Assembly: GCA_021820965.1 (NCBI GenBank)
Contig: JAKACZ010000008.1
Location: 47,880 to 111,879 of the forward strand
Direction: 5' to 3'
DNA length: 64,000 nt
Source of the DNA: Bacillota bacterium
Lineage (GTDB): Bacteria > Bacillota > Sulfobacillia > Sulfobacillales > Sulfobacillaceae
Shown: piece after piece, positions 1 to 7,708 of the stretch
Layout: the number at the start of each line of letters is the position of its first letter
How positions within the stretch are numbered: position 1 is the stretch's first letter
Translations under genes and position numbers: made by a program
The notes under the pieces: generated by a model
What the model saw: only the letters and a program-made list of their open reading frames with translations
Database searches by the model: none
Told to the model about the DNA's origin: nothing

Positions 1-436
1 AGTAGGTATTAAACGACCAGTCACAGATAGTGTAAGGTCCGGTTAGCATCCCTTTCACCGGCTTTGACGTCAGGGCGCTAGCTTCCTTCCAGGCCGCGGC
101 GGCGAGCCCGGCCGCTTTGCCCAGTCCCACTTGGGCCTCGACGATAGGTTTCATATAGTAGCGGTTCCCATATGACCGAACCGGCAGGCTCTGCGTAAAT
201 CCGTCCCAATTCTCGGCGAAGTAGGCGACCATGTCGCCACGTTCCATCTCTCCGTGGACCAGGATGTCGAGACCGAGATCTTCCTGCAGTTGGATCACCT
301 GGCGGGTCGCAGCCCGCTCCTCGGCACGGAGCTCCTCCAGGGAAATTTCCTTCTTGCGAAACCGGGTCCGTGCTGCCATCAGCGCTGGCGGCTTGGGGAA
401 ACTTCCCACACTGGTGGTCTTCAATGTTTGCGCCAT
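1..436 (-). CDS. MetE-like methionine synthase catalytic-domain protein (partial)
   Basis: An open minus-strand frame runs off the start of the window, so the C-terminus is missing. It begins MAQTLKTTSVGSFPKP, the usual start of cobalamin-independent methionine synthase catalytic-domain proteins, and continues with HGEMERGDMVAYFAENWDGF and GMLTGPYTI, both typical of the MetE C-terminal (UROD/MetE-like) TIM barrel. The family transfers a methyl group to homocysteine; the Zn ligands would lie outside the window. A GGAGGGA ribosome site lies about 9 bases before the ATG, and only two bases separate it from the stop of the upstream MetE-like gene, so the pair is probably translationally coupled. 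The methyl donor (folate or a corrinoid protein) cannot be told from this part. Confidence 0.85.
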   Translation of the reverse strand, partial: MAQTLKTTSVGSFPKPPALMAARTRFRKKEISLEELRAEERAATRQVIQLQEDLGLDILVHGEMERGDMVAYFAENWDGFTQSLPVRSYGNRYYMKPIVEAQVGLGKAAGLAAAAWKEASALTSKPVKGMLTGPYTICDWSFNTY

Positions 437-438
437 CT

Positions 439-1410
439 CTATTCTCCCTCCCCTTCCACGAAGTGCTTGACCGATTTTAACAGTCGCACCTTCTCAGCTG
501 CCCGATCGGGCGGCAGCAGCTCCAGCCCGGCACTAGGATGGAGCCATACCCGACCCGATCCGTATTGGGCCAGGAAGGGTTCAATGGTGATGGCAAGCTC
601 GGCAGGATCTTCCAAGCGAATATCGCGCGCATCCAAGAGTCCCAACCCTACTTCAAAGGGCCCGGGGTCCGCCGCCAGGGCCTGAAGCACGCCTGGATCC
701 GTAACAGCATCGACCGACACGCGGGCGGCCGATTCAAACGCCGAAAGCCAGGGGCCGGACGACCCCCAATAGAGCGCAGCGGATTGCCTCACCACATTCG
801 CACCGAAAAGATCACGGTACACATGCTGCACCTCCGTGACTGAAACCGGCGTAATGCCGGCCGCCAGCGCCGGTTCATCCCACTGCACCTCCCAAACGCC
901 GGTTCCGTTAAGCGATGCCACTTCCAACTGAAGCACCTCAACAATATCAGCCAGGAGTGCCGCCGTATTATGATAGCTGCGGTCTTCGGCCAGCGCATGA
1001 AGGGTGAATGGGCCAGGCAGGGCCACAGTAATCGGCACTGTACTCTCGGCGACCGCTTCCCGTGCCCAGGCCGCTAACGTACCCCCTTGGAACTGAAGTC
1101 GCCCATTCACGATGGGATGGCGGTAATAGAAGTTGTTATCAAACCAACGGAGAAGCCCGCCCGCCTGAAGGTTGTCGATGTCGCGGCAGAGCGGATCAAA
1201 GAAATCATACCAGCGAATTTGTCCGTCGGTTGTGGCGTCCAGCGATGCTTGTGCCGCTATCCCCAGGGTCCGCTGAAGGACGGCGTGGTAGGTGTCATAC
1301 AGGTCTCGGGGGCCGATGGTGCCGCGTTCAAACCGTTGAATGGCTGAACGCACGCTGGGACCCGGGCCTGCCGGGATTTTCGGGTAGGAGCCGATGGTAC
1401 AGATTTTCAC
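439..1410 (-). CDS. Second MetE-like (UROD/MetE superfamily) protein
   Basis: A 323-residue protein starting MKICTIGSYPKIP at a GTG codon behind GAGGGA. The GSYP motif, the WYDFFDPLCRDI segment, and LPGPFTLHALAEDRSYHN followed by WEVQWDEPAL mark a half-length MetE-like TIM barrel. True MetE is a single protein of about 750 residues with two barrels; here two separate half-size proteins lie in tandem. It may act with the downstream partner as a two-subunit methionine synthase or be a corrinoid-protein-dependent enzyme. Family membership is clear; the exact reaction is inferred from the SAM-riboswitch-controlled gene just upstream. Confidence 0.8.
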   Translation of the reverse strand: MKICTIGSYPKIPAGPGPSVRSAIQRFERGTIGPRDLYDTYHAVLQRTLGIAAQASLDATTDGQIRWYDFFDPLCRDIDNLQAGGLLRWFDNNFYYRHPIVNGRLQFQGGTLAAWAREAVAESTVPITVALPGPFTLHALAEDRSYHNTAALLADIVEVLQLEVASLNGTGVWEVQWDEPALAAGITPVSVTEVQHVYRDLFGANVVRQSAALYWGSSGPWLSAFESAARVSVDAVTDPGVLQALAADPGPFEVGLGLLDARDIRLEDPAELAITIEPFLAQYGSGRVWLHPSAGLELLPPDRAAEKVRLLKSVKHFVEGEGE

Positions 1411-1479
1411 GAAGTGTTCCCTCTTTTCTCGTTGGCTACAGCGGCCAAAAGACTTTGTAACGTTTCGGTGTCGGGCTTT

Positions 1480-2667
1480 TTAGTCTAGTGCCGTGAGAAT
1501 GTCATCAACGATATCGTCAACCGATTCCAAACCCACGGCAATTCTCAGCGTTTCGTCGGATATTCCCATGGCCTGCAACGCTTCGGCACTTTGGTTTCGA
1601 TGTGAGGCAATGCTCGGATATAGGCAGAGCGTGTAGACATCGCCCACCGTGGTGGCGGAGCCGACCAGGGTTAAACGAGACAGCAAGTGAAAAATCCGCG
1701 CGCGGCCTCCGGGCACGTCAACCGTCACCACAGCACCGTACCCGCGTCCGGAAAAGAGCGTATTGGCGGTCCAATGGCTGGGATGGTCAGGCAGTCCAGG
1801 ATAGTAGACACGATGAAAACGGCCGCTGGCCAAAAGCAAATCGGCCGCATGCGCCGCGTTTTGACATTGGCGCTCAAAGCGAACGCCCAATGTCTTGATA
1901 CCGCGTAAAAGAAGCCAGGCATCAAAGGGGCTCAGAACGCTGCCCCGGATTTTTACGTATTGATGCAGGCGAGATTCATATCCCTGGTGAGCGACAACCA
2001 CGCCGCCAATGGCATCTCCGTGGCCGCCCAGATACTTTGTCGCACTATGCACCACTAAGTCCGCCCCCAATGTAAGCGGCCGGACCAGAACCGGGGTGGC
2101 AAAGGTGTTGTCGACGATGACCTGGCATTCCACCTTATGAGCCAGCGCAATGAGCCGCGACAAATCCGGTACCTTCATCAGCGGGTTGGAGAGGGTTTCA
2201 ACCACCAAGCCTCTCGGACGAAGACGCAAAAGTGCCTCCTCGGTTCGCTCCAGATCGGTCACGTCGACAGTTTCTACGTGGATCCCCATCGTCCCCCATA
2301 CTTGCTCGCTGAGAGTCATCGTGGCGCCGTAGAGGTCACGGCTCAACAATAAGCGATCGCCGGGATTCAAACCCACGGCAAACAGTGCCGCATCCAGCGC
2401 CGCCATTCCCGAGCTGAATGCTTGGGCCACGGCACCGCCTTCCAGCACGCGAACCGCTTCGCTAAAGGCTTTTACCGTCGGGTTAGCATGGCGGGAATAG
2501 GTAAAGCCGGGAGCGTCCCCGCCCAATATGGCGTCCATGATTTCGGGGCTCTGAGTGCGGAAACTGGTACTGGGAATAATGGCTGGCGCGGTAGGGTATT
2601 GGCGCGGCCATTCATGACCCTGACCGGCGTGAATGAAGAGGGTCTCTAACGATGGTGCGTCCTTCAT
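1480..2667 (-). CDS. MetB-family PLP-dependent Cys/Met metabolism enzyme
   Basis: A 395-residue trans-sulfuration enzyme (cystathionine gamma-synthase, O-acetylhomoserine sulfhydrylase or methionine gamma-lyase family). Visible motifs are [20 protein letters not shown] (PLP phosphate site), [24 protein letters not shown] and the PLP-lysine motif [13 protein letters not shown]. The ATG at 2667 was chosen because AGGAAGGAGA lies 9-10 bases upstream; a longer in-frame ATG at 2742 falls inside the SAM riboswitch and is not a real start. As the first gene after the riboswitch and before the MetE-like pair, its likely role is making homocysteine or cystathionine for methionine synthesis. The members of this family cannot be separated by eye. 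Confidence 0.9.
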   Translation of the reverse strand: MKDAPSLETLFIHAGQGHEWPRQYPTAPAIIPSTSFRTQSPEIMDAILGGDAPGFTYSRHANPTVKAFSEAVRVLEGGAVAQAFSSGMAALDAALFAVGLNPGDRLLLSRDLYGATMTLSEQVWGTMGIHVETVDVTDLERTEEALLRLRPRGLVVETLSNPLMKVPDLSRLIALAHKVECQVIVDNTFATPVLVRPLTLGADLVVHSATKYLGGHGDAIGGVVVAHQGYESRLHQYVKIRGSVLSPFDAWLLLRGIKTLGVRFERQCQNAAHAADLLLASGRFHRVYYPGLPDHPSHWTANTLFSGRGYGAVVTVDVPGGRARIFHLLSRLTLVGSATTVGDVYTLCLYPSIASHRNQSAEALQAMGISDETLRIAVGLESVDDIVDDILTALD

Positions 2668-2734
2668 GAAAATAAAAATCTCCTTCCTGATGTCGGGAAG
2701 AAGAGAGGAGTCATGAACGAAAGTGTTCTGCATT

Positions 2735-2840
2735 CCTCTCATCTTGAAAGACCGAATTGCCTTTCAGGAATTGGCACCCGCCACAAACTACGGGTTGCCG
2801 GGCTTCATCGGGCCAGTCCCTCCGCCACTCTGGATAAGAG
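2735..2840 (-). promoter_or_regulatory. SAM-I (S-box) riboswitch
   Basis: The minus strand reads CTTATCCAGAG, then GGCGGAGGGACTGGCCC, then GATGAAGCCCGGCAACC, which are the hallmark core segments of the S-box leader, followed by GGTGCCAATTCC. The closing P1 helix is visible as CCTCTTATC near 2840 pairing with GATGAGAGG at 2735-2743. It lies directly upstream of the MetB-family gene. S-box RNAs bind S-adenosylmethionine and turn off methionine genes. No clear U-tract terminator follows, so control may be translational or the terminator may be unusual. Confidence 0.93.
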
Positions 2841-2856
2841 GACCGCCGGGGCGGTC
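2841..2856. repeat. Short inverted repeat upstream of the riboswitch
   Basis: GACCGCC-GG-GGCGGTC is a perfect 7-bp inverted repeat immediately 5' of the S-box aptamer. It sits about where the transcription start of the met genes should be, so it might be an operator or an extension of the leader stem. Function unknown. Confidence 0.4.
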
Positions 2857-2944
2857 AAATCATGCTGAAATCATATCATAAACCGCCCGACGTATCTATA
2901 GGCGAACTACAATAACAATAGCTCGACGCTCGCAAGATCCAGAC

Positions 2945-3619
2945 CTACTGACAGGCAGCGGACAATGTGTCGAGCGAGAGAGCCCCATGGTGAAGCGCGC
3001 GGCCAATTATTACCCCGGCCAGACCCAATTTCTGTAGAGCACGCACCGTCTCTGGGTGTTGCAATCCGCCTGCTGCCCACACCCGAAATCCGTTCCGCTG
3101 CAGACGGCGAATTGCCGCCACTTGATACGGGAGCACACATCGCGCATACCACGGCCCCGACAACAAGACTTGGGTGACACCGGCATCGCGCCCCCGGAAC
3201 AACGTGTCGAAGGTTGCCCGGTCATCAACTTCCTCAAGATCCACTCCCATGATTAAACGTTCTGAGTCAACCACCGCGGTAATACTCGAAAATACCGGGG
3301 GATCGGTGAGGCATTTCCGAAGCACAAGCGTCGATGCCCCGTATGAAAGATATAAATGGGCCGTCTTAGCATCGCGAATCCCGCCCCCGACTTGCAAGGC
3401 CGCCTTCCGTCCGCACCCTAGAAGCAACGCCGGTATAGTCGACAGTCCCGAGGCGATGCCCATTTCCTCGAAATGGATACGCCGGGCACCGTGAGCTATC
3501 CAATACCGCGCCGCCGCCAACGGATTGCTTGCCACAGGACTTCCCTGGGCTCGCGCTTCCGCGTCCACTACTCGGCCATAGGCAACGGCGATCGCCGGTA
3601 CAATTTCAAAATTTCCCAC
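2945..3619 (-). CDS. HisA-like TIM-barrel protein, atypical active site
   Basis: A 224-residue protein of the HisA/HisF barrel family: EIVPAIAVAYGRVVD at the start, ALQVGGGIRDAKTAHLYLSYGAS in the middle, and phosphate-binding WAAGGL and GVIIGRAL near the end. HisA isomerises the ProFAR intermediate in histidine synthesis using two aspartates. The first is normally in the motif PAID but is Ala here (PAIA); an Asp remains in IMGVDLEEVD. Classical HisA activity is therefore doubtful. The GTG at 3619 was chosen because AGGAGGAGG lies 8 bases upstream; the longer frame would contain that site. No other his gene is nearby. Confidence 0.75.
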   Translation of the reverse strand: MGNFEIVPAIAVAYGRVVDAEARAQGSPVASNPLAAARYWIAHGARRIHFEEMGIASGLSTIPALLLGCGRKAALQVGGGIRDAKTAHLYLSYGASTLVLRKCLTDPPVFSSITAVVDSERLIMGVDLEEVDDRATFDTLFRGRDAGVTQVLLSGPWYARCVLPYQVAAIRRLQRNGFRVWAAGGLQHPETVRALQKLGLAGVIIGRALHHGALSLDTLSAACQ

Positions 3620-4080
3620 GTTGAGGTCCTCCTCCTGAATTACCGATATGGGCAATTACGACCCACGGAACACGAATGACGTTTATGTGAATTATCATAT
3701 ACATCTCTTACATTGTATGCAAGATGTTGCATCTCCATATGTCATATATTCTTTCTGATATGGTTCCGCAAATTTAAAGCATTCATGGCTCCAATGGTAC
3801 TTTTCTCGATTTTCTCATTGTCTGCGATGACGACGATATCTGACATAAAGATATTGACTTCTAACTAAACTTTGTAAGATATTAAGTCTGTAACGTCCTA
3901 AAGCCGGCTTGGTCCAATCTCAAGGCTCGCCGTTCTCCGATCCGAACCGGATTGAAACTTGCCGGCAGGTTGGTACGGTTTCAATTCATTCAGCCACGGC
4001 GGTTAACATCCGTTCCATTTGCCGCCATGTACAAACGGGCTCTTCGGAGCGCGACAAATTCCATGGGGAGTGAGTGAGGT
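3620..4080. other. AT-rich intergenic region
   Basis: Divergent gap between the HisA-like gene and the HNH-repeat gene, markedly AT-rich from about 3675 to 3890. TTGACT near 3858 followed by TAAGAT is a possible plus-strand promoter, with non-ideal spacing. An ATTGAAAC / GTTTCAAT inverted repeat occurs around 3950-3985. No coding sequence was recognised. Confidence 0.5.
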
Positions 4081-4659
4081 ATGACGTCGTCATCAGCCAA
4101 CAATCGCCAGCGATGGTCACGGCAACGGGTGGTTGCTGCGATTGAACATCGCTACCGCACTGGCCTATCCGTCAATGCCCAGGCGGTCCAAAGTGATGAT
4201 AGTCGACTGTTTTCCGCCGGAAGGCGCCACTTTGGATCATGGGCGGCAGCGCTGGCCGCGGCTCAGGTGCCTGCTCCGTCACGCCGAGGCCAGGCTCGGT
4301 ACCCGCGTGGCCATTGGTCCAAGGAGCGCGTCATTCGGGCAATTAGAAACCATGCTCATCAGGGGGAGGCCCTGCACGCCCATGCCATGCACCAACGGAA
4401 TAACAGGCTCATCGCCGCCGCCACCTACCATTTTGGGTCCTGGTCAACCGCGTTGCGGGCTGCCGGCCTTGACCCGAATTCCGTTCGGGCGACTAAGCGT
4501 CGCTCTCCGTCCTCGATTGTGGAAGAGATCCGTCAATTGGCCGCAAAAGGTCACGACTTGAGTGCTGCAGCCGCCCGCCGGCATATGAGAGCACTACATG
4601 GAGCTGCTGAGCGATACTTTGGCAGCTGGCATGCGGCGGTAGAACAGTCGTTGGACTGA
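4081..4659 (+). CDS. Homing-endonuclease-associated repeat (HNH_repeat) protein
   Basis: A 192-residue basic protein made of about three copies of one module. Each copy has a WSRQRVVAAI- or WSKERVIRAI-type helix, a middle LHAHAM-like segment, and ends with FGSWAAALAAA, FGSWSTALRAAG or FGSWHAAVEQS. This FGSW..AL pattern is that of the repeat found beside HNH and other homing endonucleases and in stand-alone proteins, where it is thought to bind DNA. No nuclease domain is present here. GGGGAGTGAGTGAGGT precedes the ATG. It could be a small DNA-binding regulator or a leftover of a mobile endonuclease. Confidence 0.75.
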   Translation: MTSSSANNRQRWSRQRVVAAIEHRYRTGLSVNAQAVQSDDSRLFSAGRRHFGSWAAALAAAQVPAPSRRGQARYPRGHWSKERVIRAIRNHAHQGEALHAHAMHQRNNRLIAAATYHFGSWSTALRAAGLDPNSVRATKRRSPSSIVEEIRQLAAKGHDLSAAAARRHMRALHGAAERYFGSWHAAVEQSLD

Positions 4660-5598
4660 TGGCTGCGCCACGCGATCGGCGCGTCGGAGGTCGGTGGATA
4701 GCGAAACGTCTGATCCAACTTGCGTTTGAGGTTTAAGGCGGCGGCCACGTTGGCACCCCCCCCCCACACCGGATCCGTCTGGGATAGCCCGACGGGACTT
4801 CCTGCGGTGGCTGGAACCGCATGGCGAAACCTTTCCGGCAGGTGTTGGCAGCGCGGACAGACTTACTGATTGCGTTCGACCACGAGAATGCCGTATTGGA
4901 GCGCCAGATCGGCGCGGAATCCAATACGGCCGCCTGCGATTGGTGCAGTGGCTCCAGGACCGGCTTCGCATCGGGCAGGTACTCGCTTCAAATCTCACAT
5001 CGCGGGCACGGTTTCAGACCCGTGATCCCACCAAAGCGACTTCGAAACCTACGTGGCAACGCCGCACCGCGGCCCGAAATCGCACTCCCTGCCGGGGTGG
5101 ACAGGCGCGTAAACCGCGGCTTCTTCCGCCGTGAGAGTACGACCGCAGATAAAATTGGGAACGGGGGATGGCTAACCCCCCACAAAAAGTACACGATAAG
5201 CATCGTGAAGCAAGAAACGAATGGTACTCCCCGCACGCCTTAGCCGAGTGCCGATCAGTCGTTAGGCAAGAAACTCGATCACGGCCGGACGGTGCCGGTC
5301 CAGTGGACCAATCTCTGCAACATCGTTAAACCTCCCGGCTGCTGTAGTTCGCAGGAAGTGAAGGCCGGCGTCGTCACGGAACCATTGAGTCGGACATTAG
5401 CATGAAAATGGGTAAGCCTCGGCTGAGAAACACTGCCCAGAGGCTCCTCCGTGCAAGGTCCTGGACACGACGGGCCGCGGCCTTATCCCGTGCGCGTCGG
5501 CGCATCCTTCTGTTTGAGGGTACGTGACGTGGGGCGGTGTGCGGCAAAACGCGCCCACCGTTCATTAAGAGGCTGACCTCGCACGGGGGTCGACTCCA
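4660..5598. other. Region without a recognisable gene
   Basis: About 940 bases with only short overlapping frames and no conserved motif that I recognise. A run of 10 consecutive C occurs at 4756-4765. A short basic frame (MKMGKPRLRN...) starts at 5401 but has no identifiable family. The region probably holds decayed mobile or accessory DNA, as the adjacent hicBA relic does. Confidence 0.45.
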
Positions 5599-5786
5599 TC
5601 AAATAGAAGACCACGTACTCTCGTCGATGCCTGCCAGCCGGAGGATTCGCCGGAGCAGGGTAACATCAATGTCGGCACGGTGTGGATTGGAATCACGAGC
5701 TTCCGACTCCCTTGACCGCTTCGCCGTGGCCCGGCTCGTCCCACCCCAATGCAAACTAACTCCCGATGCGAAACCGGGGTCAACAT
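5599..5786 (-). pseudogene. hicA: hicA toxin relic (frameshifted)
   Basis: The minus strand starts MLTPVSHRELV like HicA toxins, continues with RKLVIP, then shifts by one base into NPHRADIDVTLLRRILRLAGI. Together these give the HicA C-terminal pattern IPNPHR.DI...LLRRIL..AGI. At least two frameshifts are needed (one after RELV, one after VIP). HicA is a double-stranded-RNA-binding-domain mRNA interferase. Its start overlaps the end of the hicB relic in a TAATG arrangement, the usual coupling in this pair. Non-functional as it stands unless there are sequencing errors. Confidence 0.65.
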
Positions 5787-6046
5787 TAGTTGGCATACAG
5801 ACTTATCCCGTCAATCGTAGGCAAGTCGTCATCACGATCCTGAAGTTTGAGCAAAATCCACCCTCCAAAGCAGACCGGAGTTCTTCGGCCGCTTCGCTGC
5901 GGGTCACGCCGTCTCCCCACACTCCCGGATAGACAGGAATTTCTGCGAACCACCGCCCGTTATCCATCTTGGCGTATTCTGCATAAGGCCATCGCCGCCT
6001 CGCAATAGCGGGTAATAATCCCGGTCGACAAGGTTGCCATGGTCAT
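5786..6046 (-). pseudogene. hicB: hicB antitoxin relic (frameshifted)
   Basis: The first frame begins MTMATLS; a second frame gives YAKMDNGRWFAEIPVYPGVW and DGVTRSEAAEELRSALE, which is the HicB partial RNase-H fold (AEIP..PGVW..G.T..EA...L...LE); a third frame continues WILLKLQDRDDDLPTIDG to a TAA stop. Two frameshifts therefore break the gene. HicB neutralises HicA and represses its own operon. The order hicB-hicA on the same strand supports the identification. Confidence 0.65.
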
Positions 6047-6094
6047 CGCCTCCACTAACGTTTGACCTTATTATACCGAACGTTTCACGATTGA

Positions 6095-6345
6095 CATCCT
6101 CACCACGCCTAAAGTCGCCTCAAGGCGCGGGATTCCCAATCCTCACGACGTCGGGTTCCCTCTTCAGCACACCATTACTTATTCTTAAGTCGTTTGTCGG
6201 TCGTCCCCCGACATCGGCAGCAGACTGGGGACTTCCTCCTACCGTCGGTCGTCCCCCGGCATCCGGGGCAGACTGGGGACTTCCTCCTACCGTCGGTCGT
6301 CCCCCGGCATCGGGCTAACACTGGGGACTTCCTCCTACCGTCGGT
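6095..6345 (+). mobile_element. IscB-type omega-RNA-like element end with internal triplication
   Basis: A left-end-like hairpin (CACGCCTAAAG...CAAGGCGCGGGATTC, 6107-6135) is followed by the tandem repeat at 6196-6339. The repeat carries GGGGACTTCCTCCTACCG and TCGGTC, which match the omega-RNA region upstream of iscB (26368-26391, opposite strand) at 23 of 24 bases. The order of parts, end hairpin then this core, is the same as in the iscB copy. No iscB or tnpB frame follows. I read it as a non-autonomous or decayed relative of that element. Confidence 0.5.
6196..6339 (+). repeat. 3 x 48-bp tandem repeat
   Basis: Units 6196-6243, 6244-6291 and 6292-6339 are each 48 bases, begin GTCGGTCGTCCCCC and end GGGGACTTCCTCCTACC, and differ at only a few positions; a partial fourth unit (GTCGGTCG) follows. 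Each unit can fold through its CCCC/GGGG arms. The conserved half is shared with the omega-RNA region at 26.37 kb. There are no spacers, so it is not a CRISPR array. Confidence 0.85.
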
Positions 6346-6931
6346 CGCCACATAGCGGGCGGGCGCTGACTAATACCCGATTCTTACCATTTGGATGGTA
6401 ATTTCCCAACATCTCCAACGTTTTTCGTCCCCGATCCGGGCTCCGTCATTACTGACAACGCCGTTTCGCGGGGGAGTATTTATTGGCTTTGGCGGCTTTC
6501 TCCCCCGGAAAGGACCAACCGGGGATCTTGGGGACGATGTTGTGGGATTAACTCGGCCATCAACGAGGCATCGGCCGCCGCTTATTTGTGGTGGGAGGTG
6601 TCTTCCAGAATGAGCGCAATCAAGCGATTTTTTCATTGTGCCCACCACGATGTGGTGTGGTATGGATTTAATACTCCGCGTATTGGGGGTGGAGTGTGTA
6701 GCGGTGCGCCAACCGGAGACTGCTTGAGGCATCATCACGCACACCTCTACCGTGATCCTGCCAGTGGTTTCCCGGCACTGTTAAGTGCCTCTAGCGCGCC
6801 TAATGGCACCGGTCTGGTTGATGCAGACATGGACTCGGCTGAGGGGGGGCCTCCCGGTCCCCCCTCGGGGGAGTCAATCAGTGCATGATACTTCGTGGAA
6901 GCACCTTCGGGGTCTTGTTTCGTCGCAAATT
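6346..6931. other. Intergenic region without a recognisable gene
   Basis: Several overlapping frames exist but none shows conserved motifs or a good start. A GC-rich palindromic stretch at about 6838-6872 (runs of G, then CCTCCCGGT, then runs of C) could act as a transcription barrier after the alpha/beta hydrolase gene, although no U tract follows it. Confidence 0.4.
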
Positions 6932-7696
6932 CTACGAATGAAAGTTCTCGATTTCTTGGATCAACCGTTTTGGATCCTCAACCGGCAGCGAGTGTCCAAC
7001 TTCCGGGATGAGGGTCATCGTTGCCCGATGCATTCGGGAAGCCATTTCCCCCACTCGCTGTGCCGGGACTAGCACATCATTGGAGCCGTGCAGAATGAGC
7101 GCCGGATTTCGGATCTCACTGAGCCGCTGCACGATGTTCCAGTGGGTGAGAGCGCGAACCATCGGAATCCACCCTGTCGCGTCCATGGCGTCGTCCACTA
7201 AACGGTCAAAGAAAGCCGTGGCATGGTCGAGGCGCGGCGAGATGGCTTCCAGCGCAACACGCGTTACTTCCCGGTCTTTCGACATGCGCTCCGTGTCTTC
7301 GAGCGCTTCCTCGGTGATTGGCATGCCGTCCGCAGGTGCCGGATCGATCAACACCATATCTCGGACAAGCTCGGGCCAGTCCAGGCATAATTGTAGTACC
7401 ACGGCCCCGCCCAGCGAATGGCCAACCCAACGGGCGGGGAATGTCCCCTGCTCCCTAGCCAAGCTCGCGAGATCACTGGCGATCTGCTCCACGGTGTATC
7501 CATCGCGCGGTTTGTCGGACCGTCCGAAGCCTCTCAGATCCATTCGCGTGACCGTATAGTTTCGCGTCAATGGCGCCCACACCAAGTCCCACCAACGGGA
7601 TGACGCCGCATTGCCATGCACTAACATAAGCGGAGGCCCACCGCCCTCGGTCTCATACCAAAGGCGAACCTCACCGGTATCGAACTCGGCCATCAT
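6932..7696 (-). CDS. Alpha/beta-fold hydrolase
   Basis: A 254-residue hydrolase. MLVHGNAASSRWWD carries the oxyanion-hole HG, DLRGFGRSDKP is the standard second motif, GHSLGG holds the nucleophile serine, LILHGSNDVLVP the acid-proximal strand, and EVGHSLPVEDPKR the catalytic histidine. It is the last gene of the livK-to-ligase operon, 12 bases after the ligase stop, with GAGAGGGGG before its ATG. Likely an esterase, lactonase or C-C hydrolase acting on the operon's substrate or a CoA thioester; specificity unknown. Confidence 0.88.
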   Translation of the reverse strand: MMAEFDTGEVRLWYETEGGGPPLMLVHGNAASSRWWDLVWAPLTRNYTVTRMDLRGFGRSDKPRDGYTVEQIASDLASLAREQGTFPARWVGHSLGGAVVLQLCLDWPELVRDMVLIDPAPADGMPITEEALEDTERMSKDREVTRVALEAISPRLDHATAFFDRLVDDAMDATGWIPMVRALTHWNIVQRLSEIRNPALILHGSNDVLVPAQRVGEMASRMHRATMTLIPEVGHSLPVEDPKRLIQEIENFHS

Positions 7697-7708
7697 GTCT
7701 TCCCCCTC

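Noticed and set aside
2668..2742. N-terminal extension of the MetB-family protein from ATG 2742
   Set aside because: That ATG lies in the P1 helix of the SAM riboswitch; a good ribosome site precedes ATG 2667.
3945..3990. Single CRISPR-like repeat (GTTTCAATTCATT)
   Set aside because: Only one imperfect inverted repeat; no second unit and no spacer pattern.
4821..5243. 140-residue plus-strand protein
   Set aside because: No ribosome site, no recognisable motif and biased composition.
6196..6339. CRISPR array
   Set aside because: The 48-bp units are directly adjacent with no unique spacers, and no cas gene is present.
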